Source: an uncultured Gemmiger sp.
GTDB taxonomy: Bacteria > Bacillota > Clostridia > Oscillospirales > Ruminococcaceae
Assembly (NCBI GenBank): GCA_944382835.1
Contig: CALWNP010000012.1
Span: 1 to 60,918 of the forward strand
Length of the DNA: 60,918 nucleotides
Direction: 5' to 3'
Shown here: in pieces, positions 52,180-60,913 of the stretch
Numbering within the stretch: the stretch's first letter is position 1
How the letters are laid out: each line of letters begins with the position of its first letter
Translations under genes and position numbers: made by a program
Notes under the pieces: generated by a model
The model's input: only the letters and a program-made list of their open reading frames with translations
Database searches by the model: none
Told to the model about the DNA's origin: nothing

Positions 52180-52752
52180 ATGGCAAAAGATTTTGGCGTC
52201 AAGCCCTACCTGTTCCCCATGCCGACCTACATGATCGGCACCTACAACCCCGACAATTCCGTGGACGTCATGATGATGGCCTGGGGCGGGATCTGCGCCG
52301 AGGATATGGTGGCGCTGAACCTGGAAGCCGAGCACAAAACGGTGGCCAACCTGAAGGAGCGCAAAGCCTTTACCCTGGCAGTGCCGGGGGCCGATACCCT
52401 GGCGGCGTCGGATTTTCTGGGCATTGCCAGCGCCAACAAGATGGCGGACAAGTTTGCGCGCAGCGGCCTGCACGCCGTCAAGAGCAGCCGGGTGGATGCC
52501 CCGGTGATCACCGAGTATCCCCTGACCCTGGAGTGCGAGGTCGTGGAGATGCAGGACCAGCCCTACGGGCTGCGGGTGCTGGGCAAGATCGTCAACGTGA
52601 TGGCGGACGAGTCGGTGCTGGACGAGGCCGGCAAGATCGACGCCGGCAAGCTGCAGGCCTTTGCCTTTGACCAGATGCGCAACGGCTACTACGCCATCGG
52701 GGAAAAGATCGGCCAGGCCTGGAACAGCGGTGCCGGGCTGATGAAGGGCTGA
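52180..52752 (+). CDS. Flavin reductase family protein
   Basis: 190 residues of the FMN-binding split-barrel flavoreductase type (MPTYMIGTYNPDNSVDVMMMAWGGICAEDMVALNLEAEHKT region, here across residues 14-54). These proteins bind FMN and reduce flavin, or act in small-molecule reduction. AAGGAG lies about ten bases before the ATG. Its position opposite a MATE exporter hints at shared stress response. Confidence 0.88.
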   Translation: MAKDFGVKPYLFPMPTYMIGTYNPDNSVDVMMMAWGGICAEDMVALNLEAEHKTVANLKERKAFTLAVPGADTLAASDFLGIASANKMADKFARSGLHAVKSSRVDAPVITEYPLTLECEVVEMQDQPYGLRVLGKIVNVMADESVLDEAGKIDAGKLQAFAFDQMRNGYYAIGEKIGQAWNSGAGLMKG

Positions 52753-52774
52753 TTGTCTCATTTTTTCAAAAACA

Positions 52775-52815
52775 AAGGTGCAGGGGGATCCAACCGGTCT
52801 CCCTGCACTTTTTGT
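52775..52815 (+). terminator. Terminator after flavin reductase
   Basis: GTGCAGGG/CCCTGCAC stem followed by TTTTTG. Confidence 0.85.
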
Positions 52816-52825
52816 ATCCGGGGAA

Positions 52826-52854
52826 TTGCCAGAAAAACCATCCTCCCTTATAAT
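52826..52854 (+). promoter_or_regulatory. Promoter of AIM24-like gene
   Basis: TTGCCA (52826-52831), 17 bases, TATAAT (52849-52854). It leaves a leader of about 115 bases with two GC hairpins before the start codon. Confidence 0.8.
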
Positions 52855-52976
52855 GGAACCAGAACCATGCTTGCCGCAGACCAGGTTCGAAAAAGGGCCG
52901 GCTTGCGGCCAAAAATCCGCGGTGCCCCGCGTCCGGCGGTGCACCTTTCCACAGATTCCACAAATGGAGGAAATCT

Positions 52977-53654
52977 ATGCATTACGAAATTCAGGGCGGT
53001 TCCTTCCCGGTCGTCGTCTGTCATCTCAGCGACGGTGAACGGATGATTACCGAAAAGGGGTCAATGGTCTGGATGAGCCCCAACATGCAGATGGCGACCA
53101 GCGGCGGCGGACTGGGGCGGATGTTCTCCAAGGCGCTGTCCGGCGAGAGCATGTTCCAGAACACCTATACCGCCAAAGGAGACGGAATGATCGCCTTCGG
53201 GTCCAGCTTTCCCGGCCAGATCCAGGCGGTCTCCATCGGCCCCGACCGGGAGATGATTGTCCAGAAAAGTGCCTTTCTGGCCGCCGAGGCCGGGGTCAAC
53301 CTCTCCATCCACTTCAACCAGAAGCTGAGCGCCGGGTTCTTTGGCGGCGAGGGCTTCATCATGCAGCGGCTGTCCGGCACCGGCACCGCCTTTGTGGAGA
53401 TTGACGGCTCCCTCATGGAGTACCAGCTGCAGGACGGCCAGCAGCTGGTGGTGGACACCGGCAACGTGGCGGGCTTTGAGCTGGGGGTGAAGATGGAAAT
53501 TCGCCAGGTGCCCGGCCTGAAGAACAAACTGCTGGGCGGCGAAGGGCTGTTCAACACCGTCCTCACCGGTCCCGGCCGGGTCTGGCTGCAGACCATGCCC
53601 ATCTGCAATGTAGCCGCCTCCATCCGCCCCTTTATCCCCACCGGAAACGGCTGA
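52977..53654 (+). CDS. AIM24/TIGR00266 family protein
   Basis: 225 residues. The family hallmarks are the N-terminal MHYEIQGGSFPVVVCHL, the MVWMSPNM region and GGEGFIMQRLSGTGTAF, forming a stacked beta fold. The eukaryotic homolog shapes mitochondrial architecture, while bacterial roles are unknown. GGAGG precedes the ATG. Monocistronic. Confidence 0.9.
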   Translation: MHYEIQGGSFPVVVCHLSDGERMITEKGSMVWMSPNMQMATSGGGLGRMFSKALSGESMFQNTYTAKGDGMIAFGSSFPGQIQAVSIGPDREMIVQKSAFLAAEAGVNLSIHFNQKLSAGFFGGEGFIMQRLSGTGTAFVEIDGSLMEYQLQDGQQLVVDTGNVAGFELGVKMEIRQVPGLKNKLLGGEGLFNTVLTGPGRVWLQTMPICNVAASIRPFIPTGNG

Positions 53655-53682
53655 GGAAGCCGTCCCAAAATCAGGATACAGC

Positions 53683-53716
53683 GCAGCTGTCCCCGCGGGC
53701 AGCTGCCTTTTGTTTT
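53683..53716 (+). terminator. Terminator after AIM24-like gene
   Basis: GCAGCTG/CAGCTGC stem followed by CTTTTGTTTTG. Confidence 0.75.
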
Positions 53717-53718
53717 GT

Positions 53719-53746
53719 CCTGACAAAATGCAAGATAAATGTCAGG
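53719..53746. promoter_or_regulatory. Inverted repeat upstream of response regulator
   Basis: CCTGACA (53719-53725) and TGTCAGG (53740-53746) are perfect half-sites 21 bases apart centre to centre, which is two DNA turns, the usual geometry for an OmpR-type dimer pair. TATGAT elements (53763-53773) follow. Candidate autoregulation site. Confidence 0.5.
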
Positions 53747-53803
53747 TTGCTCGTCTTATGGATATGATATGATGAAAAAAATTGCCCCAAAGGAGGAGAG
53801 CCG

Positions 53804-54496
53804 ATGAACCGAATCTTGCTGGTGGACGATGACCGGGATCTGTGTGAACTACTGGCCCGCAGCGTGGAGCAGGAAGGGCTGGCTGCGGACTGCTGCTTTT
53901 CCGGTCGGGAGGTGCCGGACCGGCTGGCCCGGGCCGCATATCAGCTGGTGGTGCTGGATGTGATGATGCCGGGGGCGGACGGTTTTGAGACCATGGCCGC
54001 CATCCGGGCCCAAAGCGGTGTCCCCATCCTGATGCTCACCGCCAAAAACGATCACTTGTCCAAGGTGCGGGGGCTGCGGGCCGGAGCTGACGACTATATG
54101 ACCAAGCCCTTTGATCTGGAGGAACTGCTGGCCCGGATTCACTCGCTGATCCGCCGCTACACCCGGCTGAACCAGGGCCGGGAAACGGGAAGCCCTCTTC
54201 GCTACCAGGGGCTCGTCATCGACCCGGACACCCACACCATCACCACCGACCGGGGCTGCTTTGATCTGCCGCCCAAGGAATTTGACCTGCTTGTCTACTG
54301 TGCCCGCCACCAGGGCCGGATTCTGACCAAGGCCCAGATTTACGAGGCGGTGTGGGGGGAGCCCTATGTCTACGACGACGGCAACATCATGGCGGTGATC
54401 AGCCGTCTGCGCAAAAAACTGGAAGCCGACCCCGCCCATCCCCGCTATCTCCAGACGGTCAAGGGACTGGGGTACCGCTTCAGCAAGGATGTGTGA
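53804..54496 (+). CDS. OmpR-family response regulator
   Basis: 230 residues: receiver domain with acidic DDD at 8-10, phospho-Asp52 (VLDVMMP) and Lys101 (MTKPF), and a C-terminal winged helix with the recognition region GNIMAVISRLRKKLEADPAHP. AAAGGAGG precedes the ATG. It is co-transcribed with the kinase and probably with the ABC exporter. Confidence 0.93.
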   Translation: MNRILLVDDDRDLCELLARSVEQEGLAADCCFSGREVPDRLARAAYQLVVLDVMMPGADGFETMAAIRAQSGVPILMLTAKNDHLSKVRGLRAGADDYMTKPFDLEELLARIHSLIRRYTRLNQGRETGSPLRYQGLVIDPDTHTITTDRGCFDLPPKEFDLLVYCARHQGRILTKAQIYEAVWGEPYVYDDGNIMAVISRLRKKLEADPAHPRYLQTVKGLGYRFSKDV

Positions 54497-54497
54497 G

Positions 54498-55454
54498 ATG
54501 GGATGGGTTTTGTTTGCCCTGGCGGGGGCGGGCTGTCTGCTGGCGGCCTTCTGGCTGATGTTCCGGGTGCGCCGCCAGCTTGGGGAGATGGTGGAACTGT
54601 TGGAGGAAATTCGTGCCGGCAACCACAACCGCCGTCTGCTGGCACCGCCGGGACGGATGACGGCCCCCCTGGCCTATGCCATCAACCGGCTGGTGCGGGA
54701 CTACGAAGAGGAGCGGCTGCGCTTTCGCCAGACCGAGGAGGCCGACCGCCAGCTGATGACCGGCCTTTCCCACGACATCCGCACCCCGCTGACCACCTTG
54801 ATCGGCTATCTGGACGCCGTCCACCGCCGGGTGGTGACGGGGCCGGAGCGGGAGCGCTATCTGGAGATTGCCCGGCAAAAGGCCCACCGCCTCAAAGGCA
54901 CCACCGACGAGCTGTTCAGCTGGTTCAAGCTCTATGCCGGGGAGGAGCCGCTGCAGCCGGTCCGGCTGGACCTGGGGGAGCTGACCCGGGGGATTCTGGT
55001 GGACTGGGTGCCCCTTTTGGAGGAAGGGAAAATTGCCTACGAGGTGGAGATTCCCGAACAGCCCTTCTGGGTGAAGCTGGACCCCGAGGGATACCGCCGC
55101 ATCCTGAACAATCTCTTGCAGAACCTCCTGGACCACAGCGGGGCCACCCGGGTGACCCTGTCTCTGGAGACTTCGGCAGAGGCCGTGACGGTGCGGCTGG
55201 CCGACAACGGGGTGGGCATTGCCCCCGAAGATCTGGCCCACATCTTTGACCGGCTCTACAAATGCGACCCGGCCCGCACCTCGGTGGGCAGCGGGCTGGG
55301 ACTGGCCATCGCCCGGCAGCTGGCCGAGGGGATGGGCGGCCAGATCACAGCCGAGAGCCGGCCCGGACAGGGCACCGCCTTTGTCCTGGGCTTTCCCCGG
55401 TACGGTGCGGAAACATTTCAAGAAAAGCCCAAGGTTGCTGTCAGGACGGTGTAA
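54498..55454 (+). CDS. Sensor histidine kinase, short BceS/intramembrane type
   Basis: 318 residues. Only one membrane helix (residues 4-22) and no large outer sensor domain, then a HAMP-like linker, HisKA with phospho-His92 (GLSHDIRTPL), and a HATPase with N, G1 (DNGVGI) and G2 (GSGLGL) boxes. Kinases with so little outside often sense through a partner transporter. Starts at ATG 54498, two bases after the regulator stop, with AAGGA eight bases upstream. Confidence 0.92.
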   Translation: MGWVLFALAGAGCLLAAFWLMFRVRRQLGEMVELLEEIRAGNHNRRLLAPPGRMTAPLAYAINRLVRDYEEERLRFRQTEEADRQLMTGLSHDIRTPLTTLIGYLDAVHRRVVTGPERERYLEIARQKAHRLKGTTDELFSWFKLYAGEEPLQPVRLDLGELTRGILVDWVPLLEEGKIAYEVEIPEQPFWVKLDPEGYRRILNNLLQNLLDHSGATRVTLSLETSAEAVTVRLADNGVGIAPEDLAHIFDRLYKCDPARTSVGSGLGLAIARQLAEGMGGQITAESRPGQGTAFVLGFPRYGAETFQEKPKVAVRTV

Positions 55455-55494
55455 GGTTGGAGTGCTACCATAAAGATAAGGAGGCGAACCATCC

Positions 55495-56418
55495 ATGACG
55501 ACCTATCTGATCGAAACCAAAGACCTGACCAAGCAGTACGGGGACCAGACCAGCGTGAACCGGCTGAACCTGCACCTGCGGCCGGGGCGGATCTACGGGC
55601 TGCTGGGCCGCAACGGTGCCGGTAAGACCACCACCATGAAGATGCTGCTGGGGCTGACCCGGCCCACCGCCGGGGAGGTGCTGCTGTTCGGAATGCCGCT
55701 GCGGGGCAACGAGCGGAAGATCCTGCCCCGGATCGGCAGCCTGATCGAATCGCCGGGGTTCTACCCCAACCTGACCGGCACCGAGAATCTGCGGATTTTC
55801 GCACGCCTGCGGGGCATTCCCAGCGCCGACGCCATCCGGGAGGCCCTGGCACTGGTGGGGCTTCCCTACCGGGACAAAAAGGTCTTTTCCCAGTACTCTC
55901 TGGGCATGAAGCAGCGTCTGGCCATCGCCCTGGCGGTGATGCACGACCCTGAGCTGCTGATCCTGGACGAGCCCATCAACGGGCTGGACCCCATTGGCAT
56001 TGCCGAGATCCGTTCCTTCTTGCGCAAACTCTGCGACGAGAAGGGCAAGACCATCCTGCTGTCCAGCCACATTCTCTCCGAGATTTCCCTGCTGGCCGAC
56101 GACGTGGGCATCCTGCACCAGGGGGTGCTGCTGGAGGAGGAATCCCTGGCCGAGCTGGAAGCCCGCAACGGCCGGTCCATCCATCTGTCGGTGTCGGATT
56201 CCGCCCAGGCGGCCCGGCTGCTGGAAACCGAGCTGCACACCACTGCCTTCCGGGTGGAGGATGACCACAGCCTGCGCATCCTGGACCTGGGGCTTCCCAT
56301 CCCCGCCATCGCCCGGACCATGCTGGCGGGGGGCCTGGATCTGCAGGACCTGCATCTCTGCGAGGACACGCTGGAGGACTACTTCAAACGGGTGACCGGA
56401 GGTGAGGGCATTGCTTAG
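55495..56418 (+). CDS. ABC transporter ATPase, BcrA/lantibiotic-immunity type
   Basis: 307 residues. Walker A GRNGAGKTT, signature YSLGMKQRLAIA and Walker B LLILDEPINGLDP with the C-terminal extension of antibiotic-exporting ATPases. Preceded by AAGGAGG. It overlaps the first permease by 17 bases. Probable role: removing bacitracin-like or lantibiotic peptides from the membrane. Confidence 0.92.
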   Translation: MTTYLIETKDLTKQYGDQTSVNRLNLHLRPGRIYGLLGRNGAGKTTTMKMLLGLTRPTAGEVLLFGMPLRGNERKILPRIGSLIESPGFYPNLTGTENLRIFARLRGIPSADAIREALALVGLPYRDKKVFSQYSLGMKQRLAIALAVMHDPELLILDEPINGLDPIGIAEIRSFLRKLCDEKGKTILLSSHILSEISLLADDVGILHQGVLLEEESLAELEARNGRSIHLSVSDSAQAARLLETELHTTAFRVEDDHSLRILDLGLPIPAIARTMLAGGLDLQDLHLCEDTLEDYFKRVTGGEGIA

Positions 56419-57211
56419 TCTGATCTGGTGCGAGCTGTACAAGCTCAAACGGACCCCCTTTGTGGTGCTGGTGGCGCTGGCCGCCTGCCTGTTTCCCATC
56501 CCCGCCACCCTGGTGTCCATGCGGGGCGGCACCGACGGCTCTTTCCTCAGCCTTTCCTTCCTGCTGCTGACCATCCTGGCCGGGCCGTTGCTGCTGCCGG
56601 TGGTGGGCGGCTGCCTGGCGGTGCTGCTGTTTCACCGGGAACGGGACTGGGAAACGCTGAAAAACCTGTACACCGTTCCGGTGCGCTGGTCCGGCCTGGT
56701 GGCGGCCAAGCTCTTCGTGGTCTATCTGGGCTGTGTCCTCTTTTCGATGGTCAGCCTGCTGGCCGTGGCTGCCACCTCCAGCCTGACCGGCACCCCGGCA
56801 ACCCCTTTTTTCAGCTGCCTGGCGGCCGCCGCACTGGTGGGATTTTTCTACGCTTCGGCCACCCTGCCGATGATTCTGCTGGTGCTCTGGCTGGACCGGG
56901 GCACTCTGCTCAGCGTACTGCTCTGCGTTCTCTACGGGGTGGCCCAGAGCATCCAGGTCTTCGGCGGGCTCTACTATATCGCCGGGACCGCCTCGGCGGA
57001 GGCTGCTCCGCTGGATTCTCCTTTGATGTGGAGCTTTCCCATCCTGGTCTTCCGCTGGTATACCGGTTTTGCAGCCTCCGGACAGATGGTGCTGGGGCCG
57101 GACACCGCTCCCTTTTATCTGGATACCGTCCCGCTGCTCGCCCTCAGCCTGCTGCTGATGCTGGTTTGTGGGGGACTCATGGTCCTGCTGGGCCGTCGTC
57201 AGGAGGTGTAG
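56402..57211 (+). CDS. ABC-2 type permease, first
   Basis: 269 residues with six membrane helices, opening MRALLSLIWCELYKLKRTP typical of lantibiotic-immunity permeases. Starts with GTG 56402 inside the ATPase gene. Pairs with the second permease to give a BcrABC/LanFEG-like exporter. Confidence 0.88.
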   Translation: MRALLSLIWCELYKLKRTPFVVLVALAACLFPIPATLVSMRGGTDGSFLSLSFLLLTILAGPLLLPVVGGCLAVLLFHRERDWETLKNLYTVPVRWSGLVAAKLFVVYLGCVLFSMVSLLAVAATSSLTGTPATPFFSCLAAAALVGFFYASATLPMILLVLWLDRGTLLSVLLCVLYGVAQSIQVFGGLYYIAGTASAEAAPLDSPLMWSFPILVFRWYTGFAASGQMVLGPDTAPFYLDTVPLLALSLLLMLVCGGLMVLLGRRQEV

Positions 57212-57215
57212 TGCC

Positions 57216-57989
57216 ATGGCTGCCATGATTCGTCTGGAACTGCTCAAACTCCGCCGCACCTCCCTGCTCTGGGTGGGGGTGGCCTCCGGCATGCTGGCCA
57301 TTCTGGTCAGCTTCTATCTGGCCGCTGCCGACCGGATGACCCAGTACACCGTGGCCATCTTTATGGGCAACATCGTCTCCAACAACCAAAGCTCCCTCTT
57401 CCCCTTTGTGGCGGTGCTGACGGTGGGCAGGATGATGGAATGGGAGCGCACCAGCCACACCCTGCGGGGCATTCTGACGGTGCCGGTGTCCTTTCCCGCC
57501 CTGCTGGCCTCCAAGCTGGAGGCCGGTGTGCTGCTGACGATGGGTTACTCGCTGCTGCAATGGGTGCTGGGGGTGGGGTGCTGCCTTGTGCTGCATCTGC
57601 CTGGGGTGGAAGCCGGGGCACTGCTGCGGGATCTGCTGGTCCTTGCCGCCAGCAATCTCTGCGTCTACATCGCGGTGCTGCCGGTAGCCGCCCTTTCGGC
57701 CCAGTTTGCCGGCGGGTATGCGGCCGGCACGGTGTTCGCGGTCTTTTACGGCTTCTGTTCTATCTTTGTGGAGGGCGGCGCTTTCTCTGCCCTCTATCCT
57801 ATCTGCTCCGGCACCGTGCTGCTGGGCCTGGGGAACAGTGTCCCCGCCCTGCCCCAGCGTCTCTGTGCCTTACTGAGCCTGGGGGCCATGCTGGCGGTGG
57901 GGGTGATTCTCACCGTCACGGCACGGGACCGTCAGACACGGCGCAAACCTTCGGCCCGGCCCCAAAAGGCCAGAGGCCGAAGGCGGTAA
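57216..57989 (+). CDS. ABC-2 type permease, second
   Basis: 257 residues, six membrane helices, opening MAAMIRLELLKLRRTSLLW, and a basic C-terminal tail (RQTRRKPSARPQKARGRR). AGGAGG nine bases before the ATG. Paralogous in design to the first permease. Last gene of the five-gene resistance-type operon. Confidence 0.88.
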   Translation: MAAMIRLELLKLRRTSLLWVGVASGMLAILVSFYLAAADRMTQYTVAIFMGNIVSNNQSSLFPFVAVLTVGRMMEWERTSHTLRGILTVPVSFPALLASKLEAGVLLTMGYSLLQWVLGVGCCLVLHLPGVEAGALLRDLLVLAASNLCVYIAVLPVAALSAQFAGGYAAGTVFAVFYGFCSIFVEGGAFSALYPICSGTVLLGLGNSVPALPQRLCALLSLGAMLAVGVILTVTARDRQTRRKPSARPQKARGRRR

Positions 57990-58051
57990 GGCGGCGGGCA
58001 AACGAATGTATTTTCCATCCGGACAAACCGAATGTATGTGCTTCTTTCAAG

Positions 58052-58095
58052 AAAAACAGGAGCACTGCAGCACCTTTCTCCGCAGTGCTCCTGTT
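58052..58095 (-). terminator. Strong terminator facing the truncated GH38 gene
   Basis: Fourteen-base perfect stem AACAGGAGCACTGC/GCAGTGCTCCTGTT; on the minus strand it runs into TTTTTC. It lies only ~30 bases from the GH38 break, so it may be the original terminator of the deleted gene. Confidence 0.9.
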
Positions 58096-58124
58096 GTGAC
58101 ACCCGTCTGTGGTTGTGTGTCCTA

Positions 58125-59089
58125 GGGCGAAGGATTTCCAGCAGCTCGTAGGTGTAGGCCTGGGTGTGGGTGTATTTGAACTCGGGATACTGGTCCATCA
58201 GCCGCATCTGGATGAGCACGGTGCGGGCGTTTTTGTGGACAGTGTGGATTCTGCGCCAGTAGTAGGCCAGATCCAGGTGGGAATGGCCCACCACCGCCAC
58301 GTCGCCGGTGCCCTTGTAGTCGTCGTTGGCGTAGATCACATCCTCGATGTACTTGCGGGCGGCGGCCACCTGGTCGGCGAATGCCGTTTCCTCCTCGGCA
58401 TCCAGGCAGAGCAGGCCGGTGTCGGGGTCGGTCTTTTCCCGCATCAGATCAAAGTCGATCTTGTTGAGGGCCAGGCTCAGTTCCCGGTTGAGGAACTTGC
58501 GGTAGTCCTCGTTGAAGTACTGGCTCTTGGCCACATCCAGCAGCAGCTGCAGGTCATAGAACAGGTCCAGCACCCCGTGGCGGATGGTGGCCAGATACAG
58601 GCCCTGGAACTCCTGCCGGCAGCCCCGCAGCTTCATGGAATCGGGGTTGCGCTCGTCGTCGGGCTTGGAGCGGTTGTAGCCCTCCATCTCAATCTTCAGG
58701 TCCCAGTTGCCGTTGCAGGGAGGCAGCAGCAGACGGTCCCGGTTGGGGTCCAGACCGCCGGCGTACCGGCCGTTGACCTTGACGATGACCTCGGCGGCCG
58801 TCCACAGGGACAGCCACAGCTCCCTGCCCCGCAGGAACTCCGGCACCGTGACCTGGCCTTCAAAGAAGACGGTTCCGTCGGGGGTGTAGTAGATGTCCCC
58901 CTTGTGCAGCGGGCGGAAGCCCTCGGGGGAATCCTCGTACTCGCTTTCCGAGATCTGGCGGGCATCCCGGGCCCGCAGATCGGTGATCTCGAACTTATCC
59001 TGATAAATGTAGCGTTTCAGCCAGTTGAACCGAAGATCGGTGTACTCTTCGGGACACATGCTGCGGCGCACAACCTGAACAAATGCCAT
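58125..59089 (-). pseudogene. GH38 alpha-mannosidase, 3' two thirds missing
   Basis: About 320 of ~1040 expected residues. The N-terminal beta domain and the start of the zinc-site domain are intact, including VVGHSHLDLAYYWR with the metal-binding His-x-Asp. Family similarity stops after HTQAYTYELLE; the frame then runs through unrelated basic sequence to a stop at 57932. The nucleophile Asp and the rest of the fold are absent, so no activity is expected. Start has GGGAGG upstream; it follows the NifU-like gene by 24 bases. Confidence 0.83.
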
Positions 59090-59113
59090 GGCTCTTTCTT
59101 CCTCCCGCCGTGG

Positions 59114-59350
59114 TTAGATGACATCCCAGAAAAAGGGTTTTTTGCGGCGGTAGCGGATGGTGACATCCCGCCCGAGATCCCGCTTGATCTCGCTGCGGAT
59201 CCAGTCCATGCAGCGGTCCGCCACATGGCATTTGGAACATTCCCCCTGCAGCTGTACCGTGAGGACATCGCCCTCCTCGCTCAGCAGGTCCAGCCAGCCG
59301 CCGTCCCCCTGAATCCGGGGCAATATCCGTTGCTCGATGTACTCTTTCAT
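59114..59350 (-). CDS. NifU C-terminal-domain-like protein
   Basis: 78 residues resembling the NifU C-terminal Fe-S scaffold: QGDGGWLDLLSEEGD, VTVQLQGECSKCHVADRC with the CxxC pair (about residues 38-41). The basic tail YRRKKPFF is unusual. AGAGG before the ATG. A role in Fe-S assembly is suggested by family only, and its position in front of a mannosidase is odd. Confidence 0.75.
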   Translation of the reverse strand: MKEYIEQRILPRIQGDGGWLDLLSEEGDVLTVQLQGECSKCHVADRCMDWIRSEIKRDLGRDVTIRYRRKKPFFWDVI

Positions 59351-59560
59351 GTTGTGCCCTCTCTTTCTCGGAATCTGGACATAGATACGGATTCTATGGC
59401 AACATCATAGCACCGGTTTTCCGTCGGATACAGGACAGTTTTTGTCTCAATCTTGACATCTTTGGCTCTTTCGGGGCACCTTGCGCCATGTTGCACAAAT
59501 CCAGGTTGCCGTGATCGGGCATCCTTCACAATTCCGGGTGGAACCGGCCGGCGCTCATCT

Positions 59561-59589
59561 TTCTCAACCGGCGGCCTTTCTGTTATAAT
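59561..59589 (+). promoter_or_regulatory. Candidate promoter of MFS transporter
   Basis: TTCTCA (59561-59566), 17 bases, TATAAT (59584-59589), about 48 bases before the start. An extended -10 TGCTATGAT for the NifU-like gene is visible on the minus strand at 59412-59404. Confidence 0.6.
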
Positions 59590-59636
59590 GTTTTCTGGGC
59601 TGAACCCAATCTGCATTTGTCCTGGGAGGGACCGTT

Positions 59637-60821
59637 ATGGCTATACCATCCGACTATCAAAAGACCCTGCGCGCCTGTTATCTGGGCTATGTCACCCAGG
59701 CCATCTGCGCCAACTTTACCCCGCTGCTCTTTCTGACCTTCCACAGCAGCTACGGAATTTCACTGGAACAGATTGCCCTGATCCCCACCGTCTTCTTTCT
59801 GACCCAGCTGGTCATCGACCTGGCCTCCACCCAGTTTGTGGACCGGGTGGGCTACCGGCGCTGCGTGCTGGTGGCCCATGCCCTGGCCGCCCTGGGGCTG
59901 GCGATGCTGGCCTTTCTGCCCGCCGTGCTGTCCTTTGGGGGAATTTTCCTCTCGGTGATGGTCTACGCCGTCAGCAGCGGGCTGATCGAGGTGCTCATCA
60001 GCCCCATTGTGGAGGCCTGCCCCTTTGAGAACAAGGAGAGCCGGATGAGCCTGCTGCACTCCTTTTATTGTTGGGGCGCGGCGGCGGTCATCCTGGGCTC
60101 CACCCTCTTCTTTGCCCTCTTCGGGTTGGACAACTGGAGGATCCTCACCCTGCTCTGGGCGCTGGTCCCTTTTTGCAACATCTTCAACTTTCTGCACTGC
60201 CCCATTGACCGCCTGGTGGAGGAAGGGGACGATCTGGGGGTCAGGGGGCTGCTGCGGCTGCCGCTGTTCTGGCTGTTGATCCTGCTCATGGTCTGCTCCG
60301 GGGCGGCCGAGGCCGCCATGGCCCAGTGGGCCTCCGCCTTCACCGAATCCGCCCTTGGGGTGTCCAAGACGGTGGGGGACCTGGCCGGCCCCTGCCTGTT
60401 TGCGGTGCTCATGGGGCTGGCCCGGGTGCTCTACGCCCGGATGGGCAACCGGGTGTCGCTGCGCACCGCCATGCTGCTCTGCGGCGTTCTCTGTGTGGGA
60501 TGCTATCTGCTGGCTTCGCTGACGGCGGCCCCGGTGCTGGGGCTGGCCGGCTGCGCTCTGTGCGGTTTTTCGGTGGGGATCATGTGGCCGGGCACCATCA
60601 GCTCTGCCTCCCAGGCATGCCCCACCGGCGGCACCGCCATGTTCGCCTTCCTGGCCCTGGCCGGGGATCTGGGCTGTGCCCTGGGCCCCATGTCGGTGGG
60701 CTTTTTCTCCGGCCTGGCGGGGGGAAATCTCAAACACGGACTGCTCATTGCAGTCCTCTTCCCCATCGCCTTTGTGCTGGCCCAGGCGGCGTTGCGGCAG
60801 AAACGCCACAGCACCACCTGA
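59637..60821 (+). CDS. MFS transporter
   Basis: 394 residues, about 12 helices. Loop 2-3 motif DRVGYRRCVL resembles motif A. The fucose/glucose-permease or drug-exporter branches are both possible. GGGAGGG precedes the ATG. It ends 20 bases before the right terminal repeat, whose hairpin serves as terminator. Confidence 0.85.
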   Translation: MAIPSDYQKTLRACYLGYVTQAICANFTPLLFLTFHSSYGISLEQIALIPTVFFLTQLVIDLASTQFVDRVGYRRCVLVAHALAALGLAMLAFLPAVLSFGGIFLSVMVYAVSSGLIEVLISPIVEACPFENKESRMSLLHSFYCWGAAAVILGSTLFFALFGLDNWRILTLLWALVPFCNIFNFLHCPIDRLVEEGDDLGVRGLLRLPLFWLLILLMVCSGAAEAAMAQWASAFTESALGVSKTVGDLAGPCLFAVLMGLARVLYARMGNRVSLRTAMLLCGVLCVGCYLLASLTAAPVLGLAGCALCGFSVGIMWPGTISSASQACPTGGTAMFAFLALAGDLGCALGPMSVGFFSGLAGGNLKHGLLIAVLFPIAFVLAQAALRQKRHSTT

Positions 60822-60841
60822 CCCGCGCCCAGACAAAAAGC

Positions 60842-60913
60842 GGCTGTTGCAAAATAGCCTAAAAAAATGAGATAGACATTCCCGAAAGGGTTTGCCTATC
60901 TCATTTTTTTGTT
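60842..60913. repeat. Terminal hairpin repeat, right copy
   Basis: Inverted copy of 1-72: GGCTGTTGCAAAATAGCC followed by the ATGAGATAG hairpin and T run. Both copies have the same end turned toward the window, so whatever lies outside extends from the same side of the element. Confidence 0.85.
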
